64,000 bases of DNA from Geobacter sp. GTDB taxonomy: Bacteria; Desulfobacterota; Desulfuromonadia; Geobacterales; Pseudopelobacteraceae. Below, in pieces: positions 35,897 through 44,449 of this stretch; position 1 is the stretch's first letter, and each line of letters begins with the position of its first letter. Where the stretch lies: contig PJFB01000003.1 of NCBI GenBank assembly GCA_003574895.1, forward strand, positions 310,001 through 374,000. Direction: 5' to 3'. Position numbers and translations under genes: made by a program. A model generated the notes under the pieces. That model had not been told where the DNA came from and did no database searches. It worked only from the letters and a program-made list of their open reading frames with translations.

Positions 35897-37162
35897 ATGA
35901 TTATAATGGCGCTCAACTGTGGCAGTTCTTCGGTTAAATACCAGCTGTTTGACTGGGAACGAAAAGAAGTCGTAGCCAAAGGAATGGTAGAACGAGTCAT
36001 CATTGGCGATTCGTTCATCATGCATGAGGTTCCCGGCAGCGAAACCTATCGCCACGAGCAGGATTGCCCCAATCATCAGGCTGCTATCGACTTGGTCATC
36101 AAGACTGTAACCGACCCTGTGCATGGTGTTTTAAAAAGCGTTGATGAAATTTCGGCCGTTGGCCACAGGGTAGTTCATGGCGGTGAAAAATTCACCTGTT
36201 CGGTGATGATCGACAAGGATGTGCTTGATGCCGTCAAGGATGTCCAACATCTGGCGCCATTACACAATCCGCCTAACATTGAAGGAATTGAGGCGGCCCA
36301 GGCCCTCATGCCCAATATTCCTCATGTTGCCATATTTGACACCGCGTTCCACCAGACCATGCCTGAGCACGCCTATATCTATCCGCTTCCCTATGAGTGG
36401 TATGAAAAATACCAGGTGCGGCGCTATGGCTTCCACGGCACCTCCCATCTGTACGTTTCCAAACGTGCGTCAGTGCTGCTGGGCAAACCTCCCAAGGATT
36501 GCAACATCATCACAATGCATATCGGCAACGGTGTTTCTCACTGCGCCATAAAAAACGGCGTTTCAGTTGACACCACCATGGGACTGACACCATTGGAGGG
36601 AGCGGTCATGGGCACCCGTTGCGGAGATATTGATCCGGCCATTCCCGCCTTCATGATGCAAAAAGAGAATCTCTCTGCCAAGGAAATTGACAGCATTCTC
36701 AACAAAAAAAGCGGCGTAATAGGAATCACCGGGCGTTTTACAGACCGTCGCGACGTAATTGAAAACGCCAACAATGGAGACCGCCGCTGCCGACTCTCCC
36801 TTGAGATCGAGGCCTACCGCCTTAAAAAGTATATCGGCGCCTTCATGGCGGCCGTAGGCAAGTTGGATGCCGTAGTCTTCACCGCCGGCGTGGGAGAAAT
36901 GGGTGCACTGATCCGAGAAAAGGCCATTGAGGGATTGGAACACATCGGAATTATTCTGGATCGCGAAAGAAATATGGGTGCCATGACCCGCAAGCGTGAA
37001 ACGCTGATCACAACCGACGACTCGCCGGTAAAAGTATTAGTTATTCCAACAGACGAAGAACTGGTCTTCACCGAGGATGTTGTTGCTATCCTGAACGGCA
37101 CCTATACTGACCACATGCATTTTGAATACTCCTTTGCCAAGGACGATTTTGTCAGGAAATAA
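35897..37162 (+). CDS. ackA: Acetate kinase
   Basis: Interconverts acetate + ATP and acetyl phosphate + ADP in acetate uptake or substrate-level phosphorylation. The 421-aa protein has the family motifs ALNCGSSSVKY at the start, GHRVVHGGEKF, YGFHGTSH and GEMGALIREKA. GGGAGGCG precedes the ATG. Phosphotransacetylase (pta), often adjacent, is not in the neighbourhood; the next gene is on the other strand. Confidence 0.96.
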   Translation: MIIMALNCGSSSVKYQLFDWERKEVVAKGMVERVIIGDSFIMHEVPGSETYRHEQDCPNHQAAIDLVIKTVTDPVHGVLKSVDEISAVGHRVVHGGEKFTCSVMIDKDVLDAVKDVQHLAPLHNPPNIEGIEAAQALMPNIPHVAIFDTAFHQTMPEHAYIYPLPYEWYEKYQVRRYGFHGTSHLYVSKRASVLLGKPPKDCNIITMHIGNGVSHCAIKNGVSVDTTMGLTPLEGAVMGTRCGDIDPAIPAFMMQKENLSAKEIDSILNKKSGVIGITGRFTDRRDVIENANNGDRRCRLSLEIEAYRLKKYIGAFMAAVGKLDAVVFTAGVGEMGALIREKAIEGLEHIGIILDRERNMGAMTRKRETLITTDDSPVKVLVIPTDEELVFTEDVVAILNGTYTDHMHFEYSFAKDDFVRK

Positions 37163-37193
37163 CAACCGAACCGCAACGCCCATAGCTTGAACC

Positions 37194-37230
37194 GGAAAGC
37201 CGGCACTCAGCCGGCTTTCCATTTATTTTT
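37194..37230 (+). terminator. Intrinsic terminator of ackA
   Basis: Perfect 11-bp stem (GGAAAGCCGGC / GCCGGCTTTCC) with a 5-nt loop, followed by ATTTATTTTT. It lies 31 bp after the ackA stop. Confidence 0.93.
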
Positions 37231-37280
37231 CGCGTACATTTTCATACTTGCAGACATATACACCGCCTGCCGTATCAACC

Positions 37281-38078
37281 CTATCCCCTTAACTCCTCTT
37301 TAAGTCCTTCCACCACAGCGCGCACTTCAGAGCACATATCCTCAGCCTGGGGAGATTTCTCGTATTTCAGGTAACGCTCGAAATATTGCACGGCATCCTT
37401 GGTGCGCTCCTGATCCATGCAGATTCCCCCTAAAGTCAGATAAGCCATGCTGAGAGTCGGGTCCAGCCGGATGGCCTCCAGACATTCACCCTCGGCCTCT
37501 TCCAACTCATCCGCATCATAGAATAGCTCGCCCAGGTTAAAGTGCGCGGTCGGGTCCTGCGGATCGATTTCCACTACCTTGCGAAAGGCATTTACAGCAC
37601 CATCAAAATCGCCCTGCCCATATAGGGCATCGCCAAGCGCGTTCAGGGCAAAGGTATTATCCGGGTCGAGCTCAAGTGCCTCACGGAAGGCCCGGATAGC
37701 ATCATCGCCACGCTCTTGATTGGAATACACCAGACCTATGCTGACCAACGCGTCGGCATCCTTGGGGTCAAGCTCCCTTACCCTGCGGTAACATGCTATG
37801 GCTTCTTTGTGCCTTTCCAGCTCAAACAACAGATCTCCCAATGTCGTCAAGGCGTCCGGATCATCAGGTGTCAATTTCAGCCCTTCACGATACCGGTCAA
37901 TGGCATCTTCAATGCGTCCATCCTCGGCCAATGCGTCTCCCAGATAAAACCAGCCATCGGGATCCTCACGATGGGCGCCGCAGTAGTTCTCCAGCAATGC
38001 CATCGATTCCGCGGTATTTCCTGCTTCGAGCAGATCGATGCCCATTCTCAACATCGCATTCATTGGTTCTCCAGCCAT
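37281..38078 (-). CDS. Tetratricopeptide-repeat protein
   Basis: A 265-aa protein of about seven tandem TPR units (for example FYLGDALAEDGRIEDAIDRY, LVSIGLVYSNQERGDDAI, HFNLGELFYDADELEEAEG), each ~34 residues. It has no signal peptide or membrane segment, so it is cytoplasmic and likely a protein-binding scaffold. AGAGGGG precedes the ATG at 38078; a second ATG at 38063 is possible. It lies between ackA and ptsP, convergent with one and divergent from the other, with no clear partner. Confidence 0.85.
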   Translation of the reverse strand: MAGEPMNAMLRMGIDLLEAGNTAESMALLENYCGAHREDPDGWFYLGDALAEDGRIEDAIDRYREGLKLTPDDPDALTTLGDLLFELERHKEAIACYRRVRELDPKDADALVSIGLVYSNQERGDDAIRAFREALELDPDNTFALNALGDALYGQGDFDGAVNAFRKVVEIDPQDPTAHFNLGELFYDADELEEAEGECLEAIRLDPTLSMAYLTLGGICMDQERTKDAVQYFERYLKYEKSPQAEDMCSEVRAVVEGLKEELRG

Positions 38079-38170
38079 GATGATCCCCTCTCATATTACT
38101 TTGTGCGATCATGTCTGAAAGATAACAAACATATCCTTCAATTTCCAGAACATAACAAAATATTAAAGTT

Positions 38171-38199
38171 TTTACTTTCGTTAAAATGTGCATTATACT
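38171..38199 (+). promoter_or_regulatory. Candidate sigma-70 promoter of ptsP
   Basis: TTTACT (38171-38176) and TATACT (38194-38199) are 17 bp apart. Transcription would begin around 38206, which favours the ATG at 38226 over the one at 38208. Confidence 0.6.
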
Positions 38200-38225
38200 G
38201 CCTCAAAATGCAAAGAGGCATTGCA

Positions 38226-40583
38226 ATGACAGACAATCACCACTCAATAGGCTTGCGCACCCTAGAGGACGTCAGTTCAATAATCCTGCACTCCCACGAC
38301 CTGCCGGAGACCCTTGACAACATCGTCACCATCGTAGCCAAACGCATGCGAACCGACGTCTGTTCAATCTATCTGCTGGAAGCGGATGGCGAAACACTGG
38401 TGCTCAAAGCCACCAAGGGGCTTTCCAAAGCCTCGGTCAACCGTATTTCCATGACAGTCCACGAGGGCCTATCAGGCCTGGTCGTGGAAAGTCGCGGAAT
38501 GGTCATGACCGACAACGCCCCTGTTCATCCGCGTTATAAATATTTCAAGGAATCCAAGGAAGAGAAGTTTCTCTCATTCCTTGGCCTGCCGCTTTTCGAA
38601 CGTAACCTGCCGATTGGCGTTATAGTTATCCAAACCCGTGAGGCACGCCGTTTCAGCGAAGATGAAATCAGCGCGTTGCGCACCATCACGTTCCAAATCA
38701 GCAGTATCGTCAACAATGCCCGGCTATTAAATTCAATACAAAACAAAGAACAGGAAAGAGCCTGGTTCGAGCAAGAACTGGCGAAACTCAAGAATGATCC
38801 TGCGGCTGGCAATAATCCAGCAACCCAAAAGCCCGGTAAACAGGTTTTAAAACCGCGAGCGAGGGTACTGGCCGGTACTGCCGTTTCAGCTGGTTTTTGT
38901 CGCGGCAAGATTTATCTGTTCGACCGTTTCAATGACAAAGTCATCAAATTGGCCAAAGTTGGTACAAAAGCAGAGGAACAGCGAAAATTTGCCTTTGCCC
39001 TGGAAAAGGTAAAGATCCATACGATTTATATGGAAAAAAGGGTCAGCAAGATGCTTTCCGCTGATGATGCCGCCATCTTCCACACCCATCTGATGATTCT
39101 TGAGGACCGCGTCTTCACCAGCAAGATTTGCGACCTGATTGACCAGGGTACAGGCGCGACCCGTGCCGTACACGATGTTGTCCAGCACTATGTCCAAGCC
39201 TTCTCGGCCATGGAAGACCCATATTTGCGGGAACGTTCGGCCGACATGGAAGATATTGGCCGCCGCATTATAGATGCCATTGAGGGAAACGGCGCTACCA
39301 CGCTTAAGGTAAAAGAAGAGCGGATTATCGTGGCGGAAGAGATTTTTCCCTCGAATCTGGCCATGCTGGACCATGACAAGATTCTCGGCATTGTAACAGA
39401 AAAAGGCAATGTCTTTTCTCATGCCTCCATCATGGCCAAATCACTCGGTATACCGGCTGTTGTTGGGGTTACCGGTTTGATCGAAGCCGCCAATGTCAGG
39501 GATGAGATCATTGTAGACGGCACCTCCGGGCATATTTACCTGAACCCCGGCGATGCTGTTAAGAAGGAATATGAACGCCTGGAGCATGACCACGCCGGAC
39601 GCCTCAAGGAGATGGAGAGCTTACGGGAACTGCCAGCGGTGACCACCGACGGAAACAAGATCGTTCTGAACGCAAATATCGGTCTGCTCTCCGATGTCAG
39701 GGTGGCAAACGCACATGGCGCCGAAGGTGTGGGACTCTATCGCACCGAATTCCCCTATATGGCTCGCACGGCTTTTCCCAATCGCATCGAACAGGCGGGT
39801 ATCTACACCAAAATTTTGGAAGGGTTCCCTGGCCAGACGGTCAACATCCGTACCCTTGACATAGGTGGTGACAAGGGGCTGCCCTACTTCAACCATCCCC
39901 GTGAAGACAATCCTTTTTTGGGATGGCGTTCCATACGCGTATCATTGGAACAGCAGGACATCTTTCGAGAGCAGTTGGCAGGCATTCTGCTGGCATCCAA
40001 GGCTGGCAAACCAACAATCATGTTCCCATTGATCTCCTGTTTGGATGAAATCAATCAGATCAAGGAAATTCTTGCTTCGGTCAAAACGGAATTGGAGCAG
40101 GAAGGGCACAAATTGCCTAACGAGATACCGCTTGGGATCATGATCGAGGTCCCGGCCGCCGTGCAGATCATTGATATTCTAGTCCATGAGGTAGACTATG
40201 TCAGTATCGGCACCAACGACCTGATTCAGTACACCCTTGCAGCCGACCGCAATAACCCGCGGGTAAAACAATACTACAACCCTCATCACCCGGCGATACT
40301 CCACTCCATCAAACGTGTGGCCGATGCAGCCGCAAAGGCAGGAAAAAAGGCCTCGGTCTGCGGTGAAATGGCGGCTGATCCACTAAACGCCCTGATGATG
40401 ATAGGGATGGGGATCAGTGAATTCAGCATCTCAGCCCCCAGTATTCCGGTTGTTAAACATGCCATTCGCAGCCATACAATGGAGGAATGCCGCAAGCTGG
40501 CCCACATGGCCCTTTCCTGTCGCAGCAGTGCGGAAGTCAGGAAGAAGCTTGGCAAAGCGCGGGAAAGCCTGGCACTGGACTGA
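38226..40583 (+). CDS. ptsP: Phosphoenolpyruvate-protein phosphotransferase PtsP (GAF-EI)
   Basis: Regulatory EI-Ntr enzyme that transfers phosphate from phosphoenolpyruvate to NPr. The 785-aa protein has an N-terminal GAF domain (about residues 15-165) and a full EI body. H399 (FSHASIMAKS) is the phosphorylated His, GLYRTEFPYM and DIGGDKGLPY mark the PEP domain, and a Cys near 712 (SVCGEMAADP) is the proton donor. The frame stays open upstream through the antisense of the TPR gene, but AGAGG and the promoter support the start at 38226. NPr and IIA partners are not in the window. Confidence 0.93.
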   Translation: MTDNHHSIGLRTLEDVSSIILHSHDLPETLDNIVTIVAKRMRTDVCSIYLLEADGETLVLKATKGLSKASVNRISMTVHEGLSGLVVESRGMVMTDNAPVHPRYKYFKESKEEKFLSFLGLPLFERNLPIGVIVIQTREARRFSEDEISALRTITFQISSIVNNARLLNSIQNKEQERAWFEQELAKLKNDPAAGNNPATQKPGKQVLKPRARVLAGTAVSAGFCRGKIYLFDRFNDKVIKLAKVGTKAEEQRKFAFALEKVKIHTIYMEKRVSKMLSADDAAIFHTHLMILEDRVFTSKICDLIDQGTGATRAVHDVVQHYVQAFSAMEDPYLRERSADMEDIGRRIIDAIEGNGATTLKVKEERIIVAEEIFPSNLAMLDHDKILGIVTEKGNVFSHASIMAKSLGIPAVVGVTGLIEAANVRDEIIVDGTSGHIYLNPGDAVKKEYERLEHDHAGRLKEMESLRELPAVTTDGNKIVLNANIGLLSDVRVANAHGAEGVGLYRTEFPYMARTAFPNRIEQAGIYTKILEGFPGQTVNIRTLDIGGDKGLPYFNHPREDNPFLGWRSIRVSLEQQDIFREQLAGILLASKAGKPTIMFPLISCLDEINQIKEILASVKTELEQEGHKLPNEIPLGIMIEVPAAVQIIDILVHEVDYVSIGTNDLIQYTLAADRNNPRVKQYYNPHHPAILHSIKRVADAAAKAGKKASVCGEMAADPLNALMMIGMGISEFSISAPSIPVVKHAIRSHTMEECRKLAHMALSCRSSAEVRKKLGKARESLALD

Positions 40584-40794
40584 TCCGACACTGGTACCGG
40601 GCTCGCGGTAACCGGCCTCTATTGCCCCAATCAACTCCAACTATCATTCTCGACACCCATTATCCATCCAATATCCCCTTACGCCTGCCCCTTTGGACAC
40701 TGACACCTGCTTATCCTAACGATATTCAATAAAAAAAATATAAGTTGATTTGTTTATCTATATAATAATATCATTCACTTAAAATTCGACAATC
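40584..40794. other. Leader segment before the riboswitches
   Basis: The first 211 bases of the 641-bp gap between ptsP and the cytochrome gene. No gene was seen. The last part, 40731-40790, is strongly AT-rich (TATATAATAATATC around 40760) and probably contains the promoter for the riboswitch-led transcript, though I cannot place its boxes firmly. Confidence 0.4.
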
Positions 40795-40907
40795 GATAGA
40801 CGACAATACTAAACCATCCGCGAGGATGGGACGGAAAGCCCAAGGGTCTCACGGAGACAGCCGGGTCGCCGAAATATCAACTGGATATTTGACGATCCGG
40901 CTTTTTT
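40795..40907 (+). promoter_or_regulatory. GEMM-I riboswitch 1 (cyclic-dinucleotide sensor)
   Basis: A GEMM-I aptamer: short P1 strand CGAC (40801) pairing with GTCG (40865-40868). Inside it a CCATCC-GCGA-GGATGG hairpin with GNRA loop follows AAACC, then GGGACGGAAAGCC and a GTCTC-ACG-GAGAC hairpin. The P1 3' strand is also the 5' arm of the terminator at 40860-40907, so ligand binding should block termination (an ON switch). The segment before AAACC is AATACT and lacks the G of c-di-GMP-type aptamers such as Vc2, as in the GEMM-Ib class of Geobacter that prefers 3',3'-cGAMP. Ligand preference is inferred. Confidence 0.88.
40860..40907 (+). terminator. Riboswitch 1 terminator
   Basis: GCCGGGTCG pairs with CGATCCGGC (one G-U), enclosing an AAATATC/GATATTT inner hairpin, followed by six T. 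It shares the GTCG strand with the aptamer. Confidence 0.88.
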
Positions 40908-40987
40908 GCGTCCGGGTCACCGGTGATAACGGTTTACACCTGAGGGGGTGCCGGGAAGCAGAACCTTCACAAATAAAGCAGGGCCAG
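40908..40987 (+). other. Spacer between the two riboswitches
   Basis: 80 bases between terminator 1 and aptamer 2. It contains GC-rich segments (CGGGTCACCGG, GGGGGTGCCGGG) that could fold, but I see no known element. Confidence 0.4.
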
Positions 40988-41098
40988 GATAGACGACAAT
41001 ACTAAACCATCCGCGAGGATGGGACGGAAAGCCTATGGGTCTCATTGAGACAGCCGGGTCGCCGAAATATCAGCATGATATTCGGTCCCGGTTTTTTT
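40988..41098 (+). promoter_or_regulatory. GEMM-I riboswitch 2 (cyclic-dinucleotide sensor)
   Basis: A second complete GEMM-I aptamer, offset by exactly 193 bp from the first and identical except at four positions through the aptamer core. The changes fall in joining or loop bases (CAA to TAT; ACG to ATT in the GTCTC/GAGAC hairpin loop), so all stems are preserved. P1 strands are CGAC (40994-40997) and GTCG (41058-41061). A terminator follows. Two in-series ON switches would give a steeper or two-input response. Confidence 0.88.
41054..41098 (+). terminator. Riboswitch 2 terminator
   Basis: CCGGG pairs with CCCGG around an inner CCGAATATCA-type hairpin (one bulged A), followed by seven T. The sequence differs from terminator 1 although the aptamer is nearly the same. 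Confidence 0.86.
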
Positions 41099-41224
41099 GT
41101 GCCCGCAACCCTGAAATACAATTTTAGGAGGTGGTTCCAGGCGCATATACGTAGCAATGATTGAACAGACAGCAAACAAGCCGGATTTAACCAACAACCA
41201 ATTATAAATGATGGAGGTTTCACC

Positions 41225-42667
41225 ATGTTGAAAGCCGTATTACGATCGCTGGCGGCAGTGGCTGCCACGGCCATCTTTTCCACCACGTCGATGGCCGCCT
41301 ACAAGGTCATTGCCAACAACGATCTGGGCATGCACTGTGCCTGCCCCACCTTTGCAGGATTCCTGCTCCTCCCACCCTACAACACCATTCGAGCCCAGGT
41401 AGTCAGAACCGGCAGTGAAGACCCGAGTATCGTCAACTCGGGCCTGACCGTCAGCTACTCCCTGGCGGAAGAAACCGACGCCCTCCTGCAGGCCGATCCC
41501 TATTTCAGCCAGTGGATCACCTACTCGCCAAAGATGTTCCCCGGCTACAAACCGGTGGTGAACGGCAAGGTGGTGGGGCTTACCGGCAACGGCATCACCG
41601 GCACGATGAAATATGACGCCACCTCCAATTCCTTCATCGCCACCGGTATCCCCGCCTATCCGGTTACCACCAAGACCAGCAAGGATGTAATGACCGATCC
41701 GCTTGGCGGCGCCAACCGCGATCCGTTCCTGACGGCCCTCGTCTCCGTCAAGGACTCCACAGGCAAGGTTGTGGCCAGCACCAGCACGGTTGTGCCGGTG
41801 GCCTTCGGCGGCTGCTGCTCCTGCCACCTGAAACTGGCCGCTGCCAACGGCTACCCGGCAACTCCGGCCGGATCCTTCAAGTACCTGGGCAAACTGCACG
41901 GCCAGAACGCCAGCAAAATCGACTTCACCTACATAGACCCGGATGGCGACGGCGTTGGCGGACCTATTCGCTGCTCCTGGTGTCACTGGGACCCGGCCAT
42001 GGGTGAAAGCGCCGCCCCAGGCCTTGCCAAGGTATGGCCTAACTACAAGATTCTTTCGGGTGCCGGTTTCACCAGCGCCAACGTAAGGGTATCCAAATAC
42101 TCCTTCTCCGATGTGCTGCACCGCTTTCACTCCCAGGACCAAGTGGTGCTGACCCAGTACGACCCTAACATCGCCAGCAACTGCTATGACTGCCACCCCG
42201 GCAACAACGTCAACTGTTACCGCGGCGCCCACAAGGGGAAGACCGCCATCTGGTGCACCGACTGCCACGGTAACTTGAACCAGCGTGTGGCAGCCGGCCA
42301 GCTGACCCAGCCATGGCAGCAGTCCACCCTGCCGTCCTGCTACAACCCGGCAGCAGGCATCAACTCGGTGTTTTCGTGCCATAATTCCACTACCTACGCG
42401 ACCACCAAGACCTGGCCGGCCCTGTTCGGCAAGTTCGTGAACGGTCAGGCCCACCATGGCGGCGTGCTCTGTCAGACCTGCCACGGGGAGCCCCATGCGC
42501 TGAATCCGTCCACCCAGGCCCTGGACAATGTCCAGAACGCCAATATCCAGGGCTTTGGCACCTTCCCGGCCGGCAAGGACAAGACCTACGCCATCGGCGT
42601 CTGCAACGTCTGCCACACCGGCAAGTCCAACACCTGGGGAGTTCCGCCCCACAGTGGCGGCGACTAA
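41225..42667 (+). CDS. Multihaem c-type cytochrome
   Basis: An exported 480-aa cytochrome with a cleavable signal peptide (about residues 1-24, ending SMA). Six CxxCH haem sites begin at C197, C250, C320, C344, C416 and C460. A C-x12-C-H segment at C372-C385-H386 could be a seventh, non-canonical site. The first ~190 residues have no haem motif and form a separate domain. GGAGG precedes the ATG, about 125 bp after riboswitch 2. It is a likely periplasmic or outer-surface electron carrier; I cannot match it to a named Omc protein. Confidence 0.88.
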   Translation: MLKAVLRSLAAVAATAIFSTTSMAAYKVIANNDLGMHCACPTFAGFLLLPPYNTIRAQVVRTGSEDPSIVNSGLTVSYSLAEETDALLQADPYFSQWITYSPKMFPGYKPVVNGKVVGLTGNGITGTMKYDATSNSFIATGIPAYPVTTKTSKDVMTDPLGGANRDPFLTALVSVKDSTGKVVASTSTVVPVAFGGCCSCHLKLAAANGYPATPAGSFKYLGKLHGQNASKIDFTYIDPDGDGVGGPIRCSWCHWDPAMGESAAPGLAKVWPNYKILSGAGFTSANVRVSKYSFSDVLHRFHSQDQVVLTQYDPNIASNCYDCHPGNNVNCYRGAHKGKTAIWCTDCHGNLNQRVAAGQLTQPWQQSTLPSCYNPAAGINSVFSCHNSTTYATTKTWPALFGKFVNGQAHHGGVLCQTCHGEPHALNPSTQALDNVQNANIQGFGTFPAGKDKTYAIGVCNVCHTGKSNTWGVPPHSGGD

Positions 42668-42688
42668 CGAACAGGCACAGCTGAAAGG

Positions 42689-42710
42689 AAGGGGGGAGCA
42701 ATCCCCCCTT
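42689..42710 (+). other. Stable intergenic hairpin
   Basis: Perfect 8-bp stem AAGGGGGG/CCCCCCTT with a 6-nt loop, between the cytochrome and the toroid gene. No T-tract follows, so it is more likely an mRNA stability or partial-attenuation element than a terminator. Confidence 0.6.
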
Positions 42711-42746
42711 CATCAGCACTGCACCACCAGAATAGGAGTTTAAAAC

Positions 42747-43715
42747 ATGAATAAACTGATCCGTATCGCAGTCTCTACCATATCCATCATTGTCGCATGC
42801 AGTGCAGCCATTTATGCAAAAGGCGCAAACGGTGATAATAACGGCTTCGACTTTGCCAAGACCAAGGCCTTTATGCGTGAAATGGAAACGCGTCCAGACT
42901 TCCCGGTTTCCGTTGTACTGGCAAATGATTACGTCTATTCCCTCCTTGCCATGGGTGATGGGATAAGCCCAGCCAGAAAGGTCGCCATTGTCTCCTACCT
43001 AAAAGGGGCCCAGCAGAAAAACGGCGGATTCATTGCGGACAAGGCAAACAAGAGCGCATCACTGCTTTACACGGACCTGGCCTTGGAGACGTTGGGCTAC
43101 CTTAAATCGACAGAAGCCATCGACGTAGGCAGTGTGAAGTCATTTGTCGCATCACTCAAAAACCCTGACGGTGGCTTTGGTTTCAGCCAGCCCGCCAGAG
43201 GATCAAACTTGGCGTCCACCTATTATGCGGTGAAGACACTCAAGACTTTGGGGGGCCTCAACCTGATCGACAAGGCAAAAACCGCGAGCTATGTCAAGGG
43301 ATTCAAACGCGGAGGCGGAGGGTTCGGCTACGTGAAGGGGACCGGGGTGGCAGACGCCAAGAGCACCTACATGGCATCCTTTGTCCTGAACACTCTCGGC
43401 ATGCTGGACAACACCACTCGGAAGGATGCATTAAAATTCCTGGCCAGCACCCCTTACCTGGACCCCAAGAGCAAGGAGCGGCCCGAGCTTGATGCCCAAC
43501 TTTACACCATATCGGCGCTCAAGGAATTGAAAGCCGACGCCAGGATCAACCGCAAGTTGGCCCTGGCCTTCCTCAAGAGGATCTATATCCCCGTAAACGG
43601 CGGTTTCGGCCCACTTGTGGGATACGGCTCCACCCCGGACTCCACCGCCACCGCTCTGCGTATCCTGTCCGGGACTGGGAAACTCATGGCACCTGGCGCT
43701 CCGGCGCACGGATAA
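42747..43715 (+). CDS. Exported alpha/alpha-toroid (prenyltransferase/squalene-cyclase-like) protein
   Basis: A 322-aa protein with an N-terminal signal peptide (about 1-24). The body repeats a helical unit with GGF turns at residues 93-95, 142-144, 191-193 and 285-287, typical of the protein prenyltransferase/squalene oxidase-like toroid. I do not see the zinc Asp/Cys/His set of prenyltransferases or the DxDD of cyclases, so an enzyme function is doubtful; a binding or scaffolding role outside the cytoplasm is more likely. AGGAG precedes the ATG. It follows the cytochrome by 79 bp and probably shares its riboswitch-controlled transcript. Confidence 0.75.
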   Translation: MNKLIRIAVSTISIIVACSAAIYAKGANGDNNGFDFAKTKAFMREMETRPDFPVSVVLANDYVYSLLAMGDGISPARKVAIVSYLKGAQQKNGGFIADKANKSASLLYTDLALETLGYLKSTEAIDVGSVKSFVASLKNPDGGFGFSQPARGSNLASTYYAVKTLKTLGGLNLIDKAKTASYVKGFKRGGGGFGYVKGTGVADAKSTYMASFVLNTLGMLDNTTRKDALKFLASTPYLDPKSKERPELDAQLYTISALKELKADARINRKLALAFLKRIYIPVNGGFGPLVGYGSTPDSTATALRILSGTGKLMAPGAPAHG

Positions 43716-43816
43716 TGATGATTAGCGCTGAAACCGGCCGGCAATCGCCTGACATTACTGAACGGTTTGATAATTATCCACGAAAGAGCAGTTCCCCGCA
43801 GTCGGGGACGAGGTAA

Positions 43817-44431
43817 ATGGAGATGACCGCAATTATTAAGCGCAGATTGGGAACATGCCTGGCAATGCTGGCCTTTGCCACCTTGTGTATGGCGGGCACT
43901 GCCTTGGGGCTCCCCTGCAAAGGGTGGCTCGCCGTTACCGGTGACACGGAGGAGGTAGTGGCTGGCAGGTGCGGCGAGGCGATGTTCAAGGAGCAGCGTG
44001 TGGTTAAGCAGGATATTACGGACCGGAGCGGTACCAGCAGCCGCACGACCACGACTGTAGATGAGTGGGCCTTTGATTTCGGTCCCGATGAACTGATGCA
44101 GGCATACCGTTTTGAAAACGGAAAACTGGCCGAGATTGTCAACCTAGGTTACGGCAAGCTACCGGATGCCACGGACGACACCTGCCGCAACGGTGAGCTT
44201 CTGGCAGTGGGAGACACCTCCCTGGAGGTATTTCTCAAGTGCGGCGAGCCGATCGCAAAGGAACTGCAAGCGAACAAGGTTGTCAAGACAATCAGCGGGG
44301 GCGAGACGCGCAGGACCACTGTGCCGGTCGTCGAATGGACCTACCGCTACGGTCCAGATCTCCCAGGCTACACCCTCACCATCGAAAACGGCACGGTCAC
44401 GGAGATTAGGGCGAGGCAATTCGGAAAATAG
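43817..44431 (+). CDS. DUF2845-like exported protein
   Basis: A 204-aa protein with a signal peptide (about residues 1-31) and two copies of a ~80-residue DUF2845-type unit. Each has GDTxxxVxxxCGEPxxKE (GDTEEVVAGRCGEAMFKE and GDTSLEVFLKCGEPIAKE) followed by a WxYxxG-like strand and an ENGxxxEI end. Function unknown. The start is the ATG at 43817 or 43823; GAGG is better spaced for the second. It lies about 100 bp after the toroid gene with a small CCCCG/CGGGG hairpin before it, so it may be on the same transcript. Confidence 0.78.
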   Translation: MEMTAIIKRRLGTCLAMLAFATLCMAGTALGLPCKGWLAVTGDTEEVVAGRCGEAMFKEQRVVKQDITDRSGTSSRTTTTVDEWAFDFGPDELMQAYRFENGKLAEIVNLGYGKLPDATDDTCRNGELLAVGDTSLEVFLKCGEPIAKELQANKVVKTISGGETRRTTVPVVEWTYRYGPDLPGYTLTIENGTVTEIRARQFGK

Positions 44432-44449
44432 GGAAATAGCAGCGCGGGA

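Noticed and set aside
37716-38225. Upstream extension of the ptsP frame
   Set aside because: The extension is antisense to the TPR gene, and a promoter and ribosome site sit just before 38226.
40795-41098. The 193-bp offset repeat as a mobile element or CRISPR
   Set aside because: Only two copies, with conserved RNA stems, terminators and loop-only differences, which fit a duplicated riboswitch.
41240-42652. A 470-codon minus-strand frame across the cytochrome gene
   Set aside because: It is antisense to a gene with a signal peptide and six haem motifs. Its Gly/Val/Ala-rich product reflects GC codon bias.
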